In this document: one piece after another, positions 23,317-29,553 of the stretch
Numbering within the stretch: position 1 is the first letter of the stretch
Layout: every line of letters begins with the position of its first letter
Assembly (NCBI GenBank): GCA_022730015.1
Contig: DZBU01000007.1
Coordinates: 1 to 47,130, forward strand
Direction: 5' to 3'
From: Candidatus Elulimicrobium sp.
GTDB lineage: Bacteria; Patescibacteriota; Minisyncoccia; Phycocordibacterales; UBA918
DNA: 47,130 bases
The notes under the pieces: generated by a model
Database searches by the model: none
Told to the model about the DNA's origin: nothing
What the model saw: the letters and a program-made list of their open reading frames with translations, nothing else
Translations under genes and position numbers: made by a program

Positions 23317-23325
23317 TTGTATCAT
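23317..23325. promoter_or_regulatory. Overlapping divergent -10 for sod and the MBL gene
   Basis: The plus strand has TATCAT (23320-23325), 6 bases before the MBL ATG. The minus strand reads TGA-TACAAT (overlapping, 23325-23317) for sod. The same 9-mer TGATACAAT occurs before the genes at 28006 and 33400. Confidence 0.5.
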
Positions 23326-23331
23326 GGTGGT

Positions 23332-24231
23332 ATGTCACGAGTAGTCACGATACGTGGAGCAGTGTTGTCGATGCTTATCCTGGTAGCGCTGGTGGTGTGG
23401 TGGCCGGCCGTAGCGCGCCCCTTTGACAAAGTCATTGGAAGTACCCTTGGGGTGGCCGGCCCCGCCAATCGATACCTCACAGTTCGGTTTTTAGATGTTG
23501 GTCAGGGTGATGCGATTCATGTGAAGACACCTGATGGATATGAAATGCTCATTGATGGTGGGCCGTCAGCGGTGGTGCTTCGTGAGTTAGCGCGAGAGCG
23601 CTCATTTTTTGATCATTCGATCGATGTGATGATTGCAACTCACCCCGATACTGATCATGTGTCAGGCTTGGTCGATGTCCTCAAGCGCTATGCTGTCGGT
23701 ATGATAATTAAAACCGCTGCTGATCATGATGCACCAGCAGCGGTTGCCTTTGAAAAGGCCGCATCAGCTGAAGGAGTACAGATAGTGATTGCTGAAGCAG
23801 GTCAACAGATACAACTTGGTGCTTCAACGACGATTCGTGTTTTTTCGCCTCATGGCAATACGAGCGACTGGGAAAATAATGTTGCATCAGTGGTGGTACA
23901 GATCATTTATGGTGAGATGGAATTCATGTTGACCGGTGATGCGCCGAGTGGAATTGAAGAATATCTTGCTGCCATGTACGGTGAGCGATTAAAGAGTGAC
24001 GTATTAAAGCTTGGACATCATGGTTCGAAAACCTCCTCGAGTGAAGAATTTTTAGGGGTAGTACAACCACAGTATGCGGTGGTGTCAGCGGGGAGAGACA
24101 ATCGGTACGGGCACCCGCACAGAGAGGTGGTCGAGCGCGCCGGCGCAGCCGGCGCGCGTATTATAAGCACAGCCGAACTAGGAACGATCATGTTTCAGAC
24201 TGATGGCGAGCGTTTATGGACGGTTGAATAA
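23332..24231 (+). CDS. ComEC-type metallo-beta-lactamase protein
   Basis: The 299-residue protein has one N-terminal membrane helix (about 8-28) and a metallo-beta-lactamase domain like the C-terminal domain of ComEC. It contains FLDVGQGDA, the metal motif THPDTDH, GDAPSGIE and KLGHHGSKTS, ending with a HPH motif. In Bacillus-type ComEC this domain is thought to degrade the non-transported strand. Here it is a stand-alone secreted or membrane-tethered enzyme, 680 bases from the channel gene. The start is the ATG 6 bases after TATCAT, with no SD. A terminator follows. Confidence 0.92.
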   Translation: MSRVVTIRGAVLSMLILVALVVWWPAVARPFDKVIGSTLGVAGPANRYLTVRFLDVGQGDAIHVKTPDGYEMLIDGGPSAVVLRELARERSFFDHSIDVMIATHPDTDHVSGLVDVLKRYAVGMIIKTAADHDAPAAVAFEKAASAEGVQIVIAEAGQQIQLGASTTIRVFSPHGNTSDWENNVASVVVQIIYGEMEFMLTGDAPSGIEEYLAAMYGERLKSDVLKLGHHGSKTSSSEEFLGVVQPQYAVVSAGRDNRYGHPHREVVERAGAAGARIISTAELGTIMFQTDGERLWTVE

Positions 24232-24261
24232 AAAAGCCGGCCCCTTTGGGGCCGGCTTTTT
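24231..24261. terminator. Bidirectional terminator between MBL gene and rpmB
   Basis: The perfect 14-bp stem AAAAAGCCGGCCCC/GGGGCCGGCTTTTT has a 3-base loop. Its first base is the last base of the MBL stop codon. Confidence 0.9.
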
Positions 24262-24269
24262 TATTCAAC

Positions 24270-24512
24270 CTAGATAAGCTTTGCTTTCTTGAGTGTCGCG
24301 TAAGCGCCATTTTTTGCGATGGTACGAAGTGCGGCGGTAGAAACCTTTACAGTGACAGTCTTGCCAAGTTCAGGAACAAAAATTCGCTTCTTTTGCAAGT
24401 TTGGTTGACGGGTTGTTTTTCCGCCAGGGTTAAATTGTGTCGCACGAGTGCGGTTGCTATAGCGGCCTCCGATTTGAGTCTTCTTGCCGGTGATGTCGCA
24501 TTGCTTTGCCAT
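24270..24512 (-). CDS. rpmB: 50S ribosomal protein L28
   Basis: L28 is a small protein of the large ribosomal subunit. The 80-residue protein starts MAKQCDITGKK, has the RYSNRTRATQFNPGGK segment, and ends with the usual STAALRTIAKNGAY region. Length is normal. It carries one Cys and no zinc-binding quartet. It is monocistronic, without SD. Confidence 0.95.
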   Translation of the reverse strand: MAKQCDITGKKTQIGGRYSNRTRATQFNPGGKTTRQPNLQKKRIFVPELGKTVTVKVSTAALRTIAKNGAYATLKKAKLI

Positions 24513-24621
24513 ACAAGTATTTAATTAGTGGCGCCATACTACCATGTTTGCTTGATAATGCAACCATCAAGACCAGTAATTACTTTTACAATAGCAGCAA
24601 CTACGCTACTATTACGTGGTT

Positions 24622-25284
24622 ATGGATCCAATATCAAATATTTTCTTGGTTGTCATTCTGATCATTTCGTTCATGATCAGAAATATAGTGTACGGATATG
24701 TGGCTGATTGGCTTGGTGATCCAACCGCTCGTCTCTCGGGTCGCATCACGGCAAATCCCCTTAGTCACATTGATCCACTTGGTACAGTGATCATTCCAGG
24801 AATCCTTATTTTTACTGGCACAGGGATTGTCATTGGTTGGCCAAAACCAGTTCCGTACAACAAGTACAACTTTACGAACCAAAAATGGGGAGAGGTGCTG
24901 GTTGGTGTCTCTGGTTCATTAGCAAATCTGGCACTGGCTATCATTTTTGCTTTGATTATTCGATTTGCGCCAGGGATTGAGGAGTCGTTCGTTGATCTAT
25001 CGGTTGATGTTGTGCTGCTCAACCTTTTCTTGGCCTTTTTCAACCTCATTCCAATCCCACCACTTGATGGTTCAAAGATCCTTGCTAATATACTCCCGTT
25101 CAATCTGTCGTATAAGTATTCACAGTTCATTCAGTCAATGGAACGAAGCCCCTTCCTTTCGATGGTGATAATTCTACTCATCTTTATGTTCTTCATCGGT
25201 GGCCCTTTCTTCGTTGGAATGTTGTATCTTGGGTCATTTTTGACTGGTTTTGATCCAAATACTTTGCTAGGGCTCTATCGTTAG
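24622..25284 (+). CDS. M50/site-2-protease-like membrane protein without HExxH
   Basis: The 220-residue protein aligns along its length with compact M50 (S2P-like) membrane peptidases: VADWLGDPTARLSGRITANPLSHIDPLGT (residues 27-55) and NLIPIPPLDGSKIL (141-154) are family landmarks. The zinc site HExxH expected at 20-24 reads Arg-Asn-Ile-Val-Tyr, so both His ligands and the catalytic Glu are gone; only Asp149 of the PPLDG motif is kept. About five membrane helices are present. It is probably a pseudo-peptidase. TACTAT lies 9 bases before the ATG; an in-frame GTG two codons upstream is an alternative start. Confidence 0.87.
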   Translation: MDPISNIFLVVILIISFMIRNIVYGYVADWLGDPTARLSGRITANPLSHIDPLGTVIIPGILIFTGTGIVIGWPKPVPYNKYNFTNQKWGEVLVGVSGSLANLALAIIFALIIRFAPGIEESFVDLSVDVVLLNLFLAFFNLIPIPPLDGSKILANILPFNLSYKYSQFIQSMERSPFLSMVIILLIFMFFIGGPFFVGMLYLGSFLTGFDPNTLLGLYR

Positions 25285-25307
25285 TTTTGAAATAACGACA
25301 GCCTGGT

Positions 25308-25335
25308 TTGCAAAAAATCCTTAATGTAGTACATT
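25308..25335 (+). promoter_or_regulatory. Promoter of rpsL
   Basis: TTGCAA, 16 bases, TACATT. The expected start is about 8 bases before the ATG, giving a very short leader. The tuf and rplC promoters have the same -35 and spacing. Confidence 0.7.
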
Positions 25336-25349
25336 ACGTGGGCTAAATT

Positions 25350-25763
25350 ATGGCAACAATTCAACAATTAACCCGTAAGAAGCGAACCGACAAAGCACGA
25401 AAGAGTAAGCGTGCGGCTCTTGAGACTGGATTCAACAAGATCAAGAATCAGCCGAACAGCTACTTTTCGCCGTTCAAGCGCGGAGTATGTACTCGTGTGA
25501 CCACCAAGACCCCTCGTAAGCCGAACTCAGCGATCCGCAAGATTGCTCGTGTCCGCCTTTCAAACGGTCAGGAGATCACAGCGTACATCCCAGGTATCAA
25601 GCACTCACTGCAGGAACACTCAGTGGTATTGGTTCGCGGCGGTCGTGTGAAGGACATCGGTGTGAACTACACCATTGTGCGTGGTAAGTACGACGCCACT
25701 GGAGTAGCAGAACGCCGCATGGGTCGCTCACGTTACGGAGCAAAGAAGCCAAAGGCCAAGTAA
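25350..25763 (+). CDS. rpsL: 30S ribosomal protein S12
   Basis: S12 sits at the decoding centre. The 137-residue protein is longer than the usual 123-125 because of an insert of about 13 residues (around 25-42) before FKRGVCTRV. The TPKKPNSALRK loop reads [11 protein letters not shown], so the position of E. coli Lys42 is Arg56, a change linked to streptomycin resistance. The second conserved loop is [11 protein letters not shown] instead of KDLPGVRY, one residue short and lacking the Pro. Asp102 (E. coli Asp88) is kept. Otherwise the protein looks functional. rpsG follows after 269 bases. Confidence 0.96.
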   Translation: MATIQQLTRKKRTDKARKSKRAALETGFNKIKNQPNSYFSPFKRGVCTRVTTKTPRKPNSAIRKIARVRLSNGQEITAYIPGIKHSLQEHSVVLVRGGRVKDIGVNYTIVRGKYDATGVAERRMGRSRYGAKKPKAK

Positions 25764-25779
25764 TAACTTGCTTTTGCAA

Positions 25780-26030
25780 AGAGGCTAGCGAGCCTCATAA
25801 AAATTAATAGTTTATATTCGCTACAGATTATAGGACGCGATGCAACCCAAAAGGTACGGCATCAAACTATGCGAAGAATGAAAAGGTGATATTGTCATAC
25901 TTTCTCATTCTTAGTTAAGAAGGTTACTAAGAATTAAAACAAGGACGTAAGTCTTCTTGGGAGGTGCGCTAGGAATGGTGCACACCCAAGAAGTAACGAT
26001 TTATATAGTCGTACACTCCTTATAAATCAG
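25780..26030 (+). promoter_or_regulatory. Structured rpsL-rpsG intergenic RNA, candidate S7 leader
   Basis: The 269-base gap has no reading frame of note but a series of stems. GAGGCT/AGCCTC lies near 25781-25796 and GATGC 25839-25843 pairs with GCATC 25859-25863. AAGAATGA 25874-25881 pairs with TCATTCTT 25905-25912, and CTTAGT/ACTAAG surrounds 25910-25931. CTTCTTGGG 25953-25961 pairs with CCCAAGAAG 25985-25993 around GTGC/GCAC. In E. coli the S12-S7 gap is the S7 autoregulatory site; this one is far longer and of different shape. Confidence 0.55.
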
Positions 26031-26032
26031 TT

Positions 26033-26503
26033 ATGCGACGACCAATTAAAAAACGACCAACCGTATCACCAGATGTTGTGTACGGTCAGGTAGATGTTGA
26101 ACGACTCATCAACTACGTCATGCTTCGTGGCCAGAAAGAGACCGCGCGCAAGATCGTGTATGCAGCTTTTGATATCATCAAGGAAGGTAAGGAAGGAGGA
26201 GACCCGATCGAAGTCTACAACGCTGCTGTCCGCAACGCTGGTCCGCTTATGGAAGTACGTTCACGTCGCGTCGGTGGTGCAAACTACCAAGTGCCACGTG
26301 AGGTGCGTCCGGAGCGACGTCTTGCAATGGCACTTCGTTGGATCATCGCTGCTTCTCGCAAGCAGAAAGGTGTACCAATGCACAAGGCACTTGCAAAGGA
26401 ACTCATGCTTGCCGCTAAGGAGGAAGGAGATGCGGTAAAGAAGAAGGAGGATACGCACAAGATGGCTGAGGCCAACCGTGCATTCGCACACTTCGCTTGG
26501 TAA
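26033..26503 (+). CDS. rpsG: 30S ribosomal protein S7
   Basis: S7 nucleates assembly of the 30S head by binding 16S rRNA. The 156-residue protein is standard, with MRRPIKKRPTVSPDVVYG, the RKIVYAAFDII helix, VRSRRVGGANYQVPREVRPERR and the C-terminal AHFAW. No SD precedes the ATG. fusA, normally next, is 7.3 kb away; the gene is closed by its own terminator. Confidence 0.97.
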   Translation: MRRPIKKRPTVSPDVVYGQVDVERLINYVMLRGQKETARKIVYAAFDIIKEGKEGGDPIEVYNAAVRNAGPLMEVRSRRVGGANYQVPREVRPERRLAMALRWIIAASRKQKGVPMHKALAKELMLAAKEEGDAVKKKEDTHKMAEANRAFAHFAW

Positions 26504-26535
26504 GTAAAGCTTTCTTTCAGCACTCACTCGAAGAA

Positions 26536-26563
26536 GAAAACCAGATCATATGATCTGGTTTTC
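26536..26563 (+). terminator. Terminator of rpsG
   Basis: The 28-base segment is a perfect inverted repeat (GAAAACCAGATCAT arm) followed by TTTTG. Confidence 0.85.
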
Positions 26564-26617
26564 TTTTGCTCATTCGTTTGAAAGTAATTCCACAATTGAC
26601 GCCGCGCTTCGTTGCCA

Positions 26618-26674
26618 CGCGAAAAATTTTCTTCACTGGGCACTAAGCCCCATTCAGAAAATTTTCCGCTCGCG
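26618..26674. other. Hairpin in the rpsG-26818 gap
   Basis: CGCG (26618-26621), AAAATTTTC (26623-26631) and GGGC (26638-26641) pair with GCCC (26647-26650), GAAAATTTT (26657-26665) and CGCG (26671-26674). No coding potential is visible in the 314-base gap 26504-26817; besides this it holds two terminators and a promoter. Confidence 0.45.
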
Positions 26675-26710
26675 CCTCGCACAGCATCTAATTCTGAAAT
26701 CACCTACAAC

Positions 26711-26737
26711 AAAAAAAGACCCACAGGGTTCTTTTTT
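26711..26737 (+). terminator. A/T-rich terminator hairpin
   Basis: AAAAAAGACCC pairs with GGGTTCTTTTTT with one mismatch. It could end a transcript covering the hairpin at 26618-26674. Confidence 0.55.
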
Positions 26738-26739
26738 GT

Positions 26740-26768
26740 TTGCGTTATCATTTTTCTTTGTCTATACT
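26740..26768 (+). promoter_or_regulatory. Promoter of the second Cys-motif gene
   Basis: TTGCGT, a 17-base spacer and TATACT. The transcript should start near 26775, giving a 43-base leader with the SD GGGAG at its end. Confidence 0.75.
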
Positions 26769-26817
26769 GAAAAAAGCAAGAAGTATGTACATCAACGTAT
26801 TACGGGAGTAGACAGAC

Positions 26818-27117
26818 ATGGAAAAAGAGCAAGCATTTCCAATGGAAAGTAAAGGAGAATGCAATCTGTATCCTGGACACAGTCAGTGTCTAAAAAGAAT
26901 CAATAAGGGAAATTGTCCAGATAAGGAAAATCACGGGTGTAGTTCAAAACAACGAAAACACGCAACGGATTTTGACCTTCGAAGGATCCAGGAGGCTCAT
27001 TTCATGAGGGCTCTCGCCGAAGGAAAGCATCTGGAGCCATTTCCGGGTGAGCCAGACCACACAGGTGCCGTTAAAGAAATACTCGAGCGCAGCCCATCCT
27101 TCAAGCCCTATCCGTGA
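26818..27117 (+). CDS. Small four-Cys protein with C-N-x2-PGHS motif, long form
   Basis: This 99-residue protein has the same Cys motif as the protein at 3990-4181. Cysteines 15, 24, 33 and 41 are spaced C-x8-C-x8-C-x7-C, with PGHS between the first two, G-x-C-P at the third and C-x-S-K-Q at the fourth. A basic stretch and a helical C-terminal region (about 50-99, ending KPYP) follow that the shorter protein lacks. A metal-binding or redox role is inference. The SD is GGGAG, 9 bases before the ATG. A second strong SD (AGGAGG, 26990-26995) lies 8 bases before an in-frame ATG at 27004, so a separate 37-residue C-terminal product is possible. Confidence 0.75.
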   Translation: MEKEQAFPMESKGECNLYPGHSQCLKRINKGNCPDKENHGCSSKQRKHATDFDLRRIQEAHFMRALAEGKHLEPFPGEPDHTGAVKEILERSPSFKPYP

Positions 27118-27162
27118 GGTCTGGGTTAGAAAGGTTCTTGATCGTGGAAACCACGTAAATTT

Positions 27163-27188
27163 AAAAGCCAAGCGTTAGCTTGGCTTTT
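27163..27188 (+). terminator. Terminator of the Cys-motif gene
   Basis: The 11-bp stem AAAAGCCAAGC/GCTTGGCTTTT with a 4-base loop is followed by TTCC. Confidence 0.85.
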
Positions 27189-27245
27189 TCCTTGGGACAT
27201 TAGCTACAAAGAAGGGACCTTCGTATACTCATTCGAAAAAGAAAA

Positions 27246-27267
27246 CCACCCAGTAACTACTGGGTGG
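27246..27267 (-). terminator. Terminator of the gene at 27281
   Basis: The 10-bp stem CCACCCAGTA/TACTGGGTGG is followed on the minus strand by TTTTCTTTTTC. Confidence 0.85.
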
Positions 27268-27280
27268 AAATTTTTGAACT

Positions 27281-27841
27281 TTATGGAGAGGTGACGGTGG
27301 AACAATAGTCAATTGCTTTTTCCAGTCGCCGTATGTCTTCCACGATTTTACTCAAAGTTCTTGAGGAGAGTATCGTTGTTAGTGGCTGATCTGCATCTAC
27401 CGACTCAAGATCTTGATGAAGACCTAACTCTTTCTCAACCAACATCTTTCTAAAATGCTTGAGAAGCATCTGCTGAGAAGTCTCATCTTGGATCCCATTT
27501 TTTAAAAAATGTTGATACTCATCAGGGCAGGTGTCGATGAGCCGGATGAAGCTACTAATGAGACGTTTCTCTACTTTATCGTCCTCATCATAGATACCTT
27601 CAAGCAAGCAGTTGAGGAGATCCTCCAGATGTGAGTATTTTGTATCGGTCTCACGCTGTCGTTTGGTGAGACTGTACAAGAAAATCATTTGTACAGCAAT
27701 TACGCCGGTAAGGAAGAGTGTCCAAGCAAAGGGAATGATCAGCTTATCGATGTGAGCCTTCCATAAAACGATACATGACGAGCCAAGGATTGCCAAAGAC
27801 AGGAAAAGAGAAGGGTAACTAACGGTTTTATTAAAGGACAT
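27281..27841 (-). CDS. Membrane protein with cytoplasmic helical domain, SD-led
   Basis: I recognise no family in this 186-residue protein. It has two adjacent membrane helices (about 10-28 and 34-58) and then a soluble, charged, helical domain (about 60-186) with three Cys. The topology suggests a membrane-tethered cytoplasmic domain. It has its own promoter (TTGACA-16-TATTAT), a clear SD (GGGAG, 6 bases before the ATG) and a terminator, so it is an independent unit divergent from the gene at 28006. Confidence 0.78.
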   Translation of the reverse strand: MSFNKTVSYPSLFLSLAILGSSCIVLWKAHIDKLIIPFAWTLFLTGVIAVQMIFLYSLTKRQRETDTKYSHLEDLLNCLLEGIYDEDDKVEKRLISSFIRLIDTCPDEYQHFLKNGIQDETSQQMLLKHFRKMLVEKELGLHQDLESVDADQPLTTILSSRTLSKIVEDIRRLEKAIDYCSTVTSP

Positions 27842-27882
27842 GTTTTTCTCCCAAAAAGAGGTTTAAGAATGAATCTGCGACG

Positions 27883-27910
27883 ATAATACAATTATTTATA
27901 AAGGTGTCAA
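27883..27910 (-). promoter_or_regulatory. Promoter of the gene at 27281
   Basis: On the minus strand a consensus TTGACA (27910-27905) is followed after 16 bases by TATTAT (27888-27883). This is one of the few canonical -35 boxes in the window. Confidence 0.75.
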
Positions 27911-27968
27911 ACGCATATGAGCTAGTATGCACAGGCTGGGTTTTTACAAGTTTTTTTCTTATCGTGCG

Positions 27969-27977
27969 TGATACAAT
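27969..27977 (+). promoter_or_regulatory. Extended -10 promoter of the gene at 28006
   Basis: TGA-TACAAT, the same 9-mer as before sod and the gene at 33400 (minus strand). Confidence 0.5.
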
Positions 27978-28005
27978 GAGAATTATCATCTTAAGGAAAG
28001 ACACT

Positions 28006-28287
28006 ATGGAAAGAATGCTACAACCACAAGAGGAATTTGAAACCTCATTTGATCGTGAAGCTATTGCTACTGAAGCAGCAGAAACTGCTCGAGTCATACT
28101 GTCTGAACGTATTGATGAATCACTCAGAGCTGAGGAACGTTTTGTTTCCATCATTGAACTTATGCAAGAATTGGCGGACGATAATGGCAATCGTTTTATT
28201 GTCGAAGCGCTTGCAGAGCGACTTTCTTATGAAAAGAAAGTACTCGAATTACAAACTTTTGAGGATAGGTATCCGCTGGCAGTCTAG
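28006..28287 (+). CDS. Unrecognised 93-residue acidic protein
   Basis: The protein is soluble, acidic and helical throughout, with no known motif; residues 20-60 could form a coiled coil. The ATG chosen has an SD-like AAGGAAA 7 bases upstream and sits about 28 bases past an extended -10. A frame extended 34 codons upstream would run through the promoter and is rejected. It ends 33 bases before the GH15-like gene and may be co-transcribed with it. Confidence 0.65.
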   Translation: MERMLQPQEEFETSFDREAIATEAAETARVILSERIDESLRAEERFVSIIELMQELADDNGNRFIVEALAERLSYEKKVLELQTFEDRYPLAV

Positions 28288-28320
28288 GTAAGAAGATGAT
28301 GTTTCTGTTCTTTTGTTCTC

Positions 28321-29373
28321 ATGACCTTTGATTTTGATACTGAAATTAAACAGCACCTCGCTGTGGTTCGCTCCCTCCAAAAACCATCAGGGGTGTTTAC
28401 TGCGTCTGCGTTTGACGTTGATACTGGCTACGACAAGGCCTGGTTGCGTGATATTTATTTCATGACGCTTGGGTTTCTCGAAACGGGGGAGCTTGAAGTG
28501 GTGCGGAAAGCCGCCAAGGCTTTTTTAAAGCTGTTTGTGAAGCATAAGGATAAGATCAATTGGGCCATTGAAAACAAGCCCCACGAAGCGTGGCAGTACA
28601 TCCACGCTCGATTTCACCCGGAGACCTTTGAAGAATATTGGGAAGAGTGGGGAAATAGTCAAAATGATGCAGTGGGTGAGGTGCTCAATCTTATCGTGAC
28701 TCTTGAGCAAATGGATCAGGGAGTGGTGAAGACTGCAGAGGAACGAGAAATGGTACAGAAAATTGTCGACTATTTGGTGAACTTGGAGTATTGGCAGGAC
28801 GCTGACAATGGTATTTGGGAAGAGAACATGGAGGTACACGCATCATCGATTGGTTCAGTGGTGGCCGCTTTGCGAAAGGCAGATGAGATCGAGTGGCTTT
28901 ATGTACCGGCGCATGCCATTGAGCGTGGAGAGCATGCTCTCCGTGCACTTCTGCCACGTGAGTCAGTCACGAAGTTTTGCGATTTAGCATTACTTTCACT
29001 CATTTACCCATTTGCGGTGACAACAGAGGAGGAGACGTCTGAGATATTGAGAAATGTTGAATATCATTTGGTGCGTGATAAGGGCATCATCCGCTACAAG
29101 CTCGATCGCTATTACAACAACAACATCGACGGATACAGTGAGGAAGCCGAGTGGTGTTTCGGATTGGCGTGGCTTGCCATTATCTATGCAGAGCTTGGTG
29201 AAAAGGAGAAGGCTTACTATTGGTTACGAAAGGCAAAGGGCACGGTGACGCCAGACGGCAAAGTACCAGAGCTCTATTATTCACACAGTGATACATACAA
29301 TCATAATACGCCACTGGGCTGGTCTGAAAGTATGTATGTAGTGGCACTCCTGAAAGTGAAAGGGTTGGGGTAA
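28321..29373 (+). CDS. GH15-like (glucoamylase-type) protein
   Basis: The 350-residue protein resembles the catalytic (alpha/alpha)6 barrel of glycoside hydrolase family 15 and related enzymes. An early GYDKAWLRDIYF motif (residues 36-47) matches the WxRD start of the barrel, then come WEENMEVHASSIGSVVAAL, a Glu-rich centre (DGYSEEAEW, about 269-277) and a final NTPLGWSESMYV. No signal peptide is present, so it is probably cytoplasmic and may act on storage or capsular glucans (inference). It is shorter than secreted glucoamylases. Catalytic Glu assignment needs an alignment. Confidence 0.78.
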   Translation: MTFDFDTEIKQHLAVVRSLQKPSGVFTASAFDVDTGYDKAWLRDIYFMTLGFLETGELEVVRKAAKAFLKLFVKHKDKINWAIENKPHEAWQYIHARFHPETFEEYWEEWGNSQNDAVGEVLNLIVTLEQMDQGVVKTAEEREMVQKIVDYLVNLEYWQDADNGIWEENMEVHASSIGSVVAALRKADEIEWLYVPAHAIERGEHALRALLPRESVTKFCDLALLSLIYPFAVTTEEETSEILRNVEYHLVRDKGIIRYKLDRYYNNNIDGYSEEAEWCFGLAWLAIIYAELGEKEKAYYWLRKAKGTVTPDGKVPELYYSHSDTYNHNTPLGWSESMYVVALLKVKGLG

Positions 29374-29376
29374 GTT

Positions 29377-29385
29377 TGGTATACT
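29377..29385 (+). promoter_or_regulatory. Extended -10 of the 26-residue peptide gene
   Basis: TGG-TATACT ends 6 bases before the ATG at 29392, a leaderless arrangement. Confidence 0.6.
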
Positions 29386-29391
29386 TTTTGT

Positions 29392-29472
29392 ATGAAATAT
29401 TTAAATATTGCCATTTACGTCTTTCTTGGTATCGCGATCCTTGCTGCGGTGGCGGGAATGATTTTGGATTAA
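29392..29472 (+). CDS. 26-residue membrane peptide
   Basis: The frame encodes MKYLNIAIYV followed by a hydrophobic stretch to LD, essentially one membrane helix. An extended -10 ends 6 bases before the ATG and a strong terminator begins 4 bases after the stop, so the unit is exactly the size of this peptide. That framing is good evidence of a real micro-gene. Function unknown. Confidence 0.65.
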   Translation: MKYLNIAIYVFLGIAILAAVAGMILD

Positions 29473-29476
29473 AAAA

Positions 29477-29515
29477 GAAAATCGGCCGAGACACAAAGTG
29501 TCTCGGCCGATTTTC
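29477..29515 (+). terminator. Terminator of the 26-residue peptide gene
   Basis: A perfect 18-bp stem (GAAAATCGGCCGAGACAC arm) with a 3-base loop. Confidence 0.9.
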
Positions 29516-29553
29516 ATTTGTCTCACGAGCTTCTCTCGTGTATGGTATAGCCC

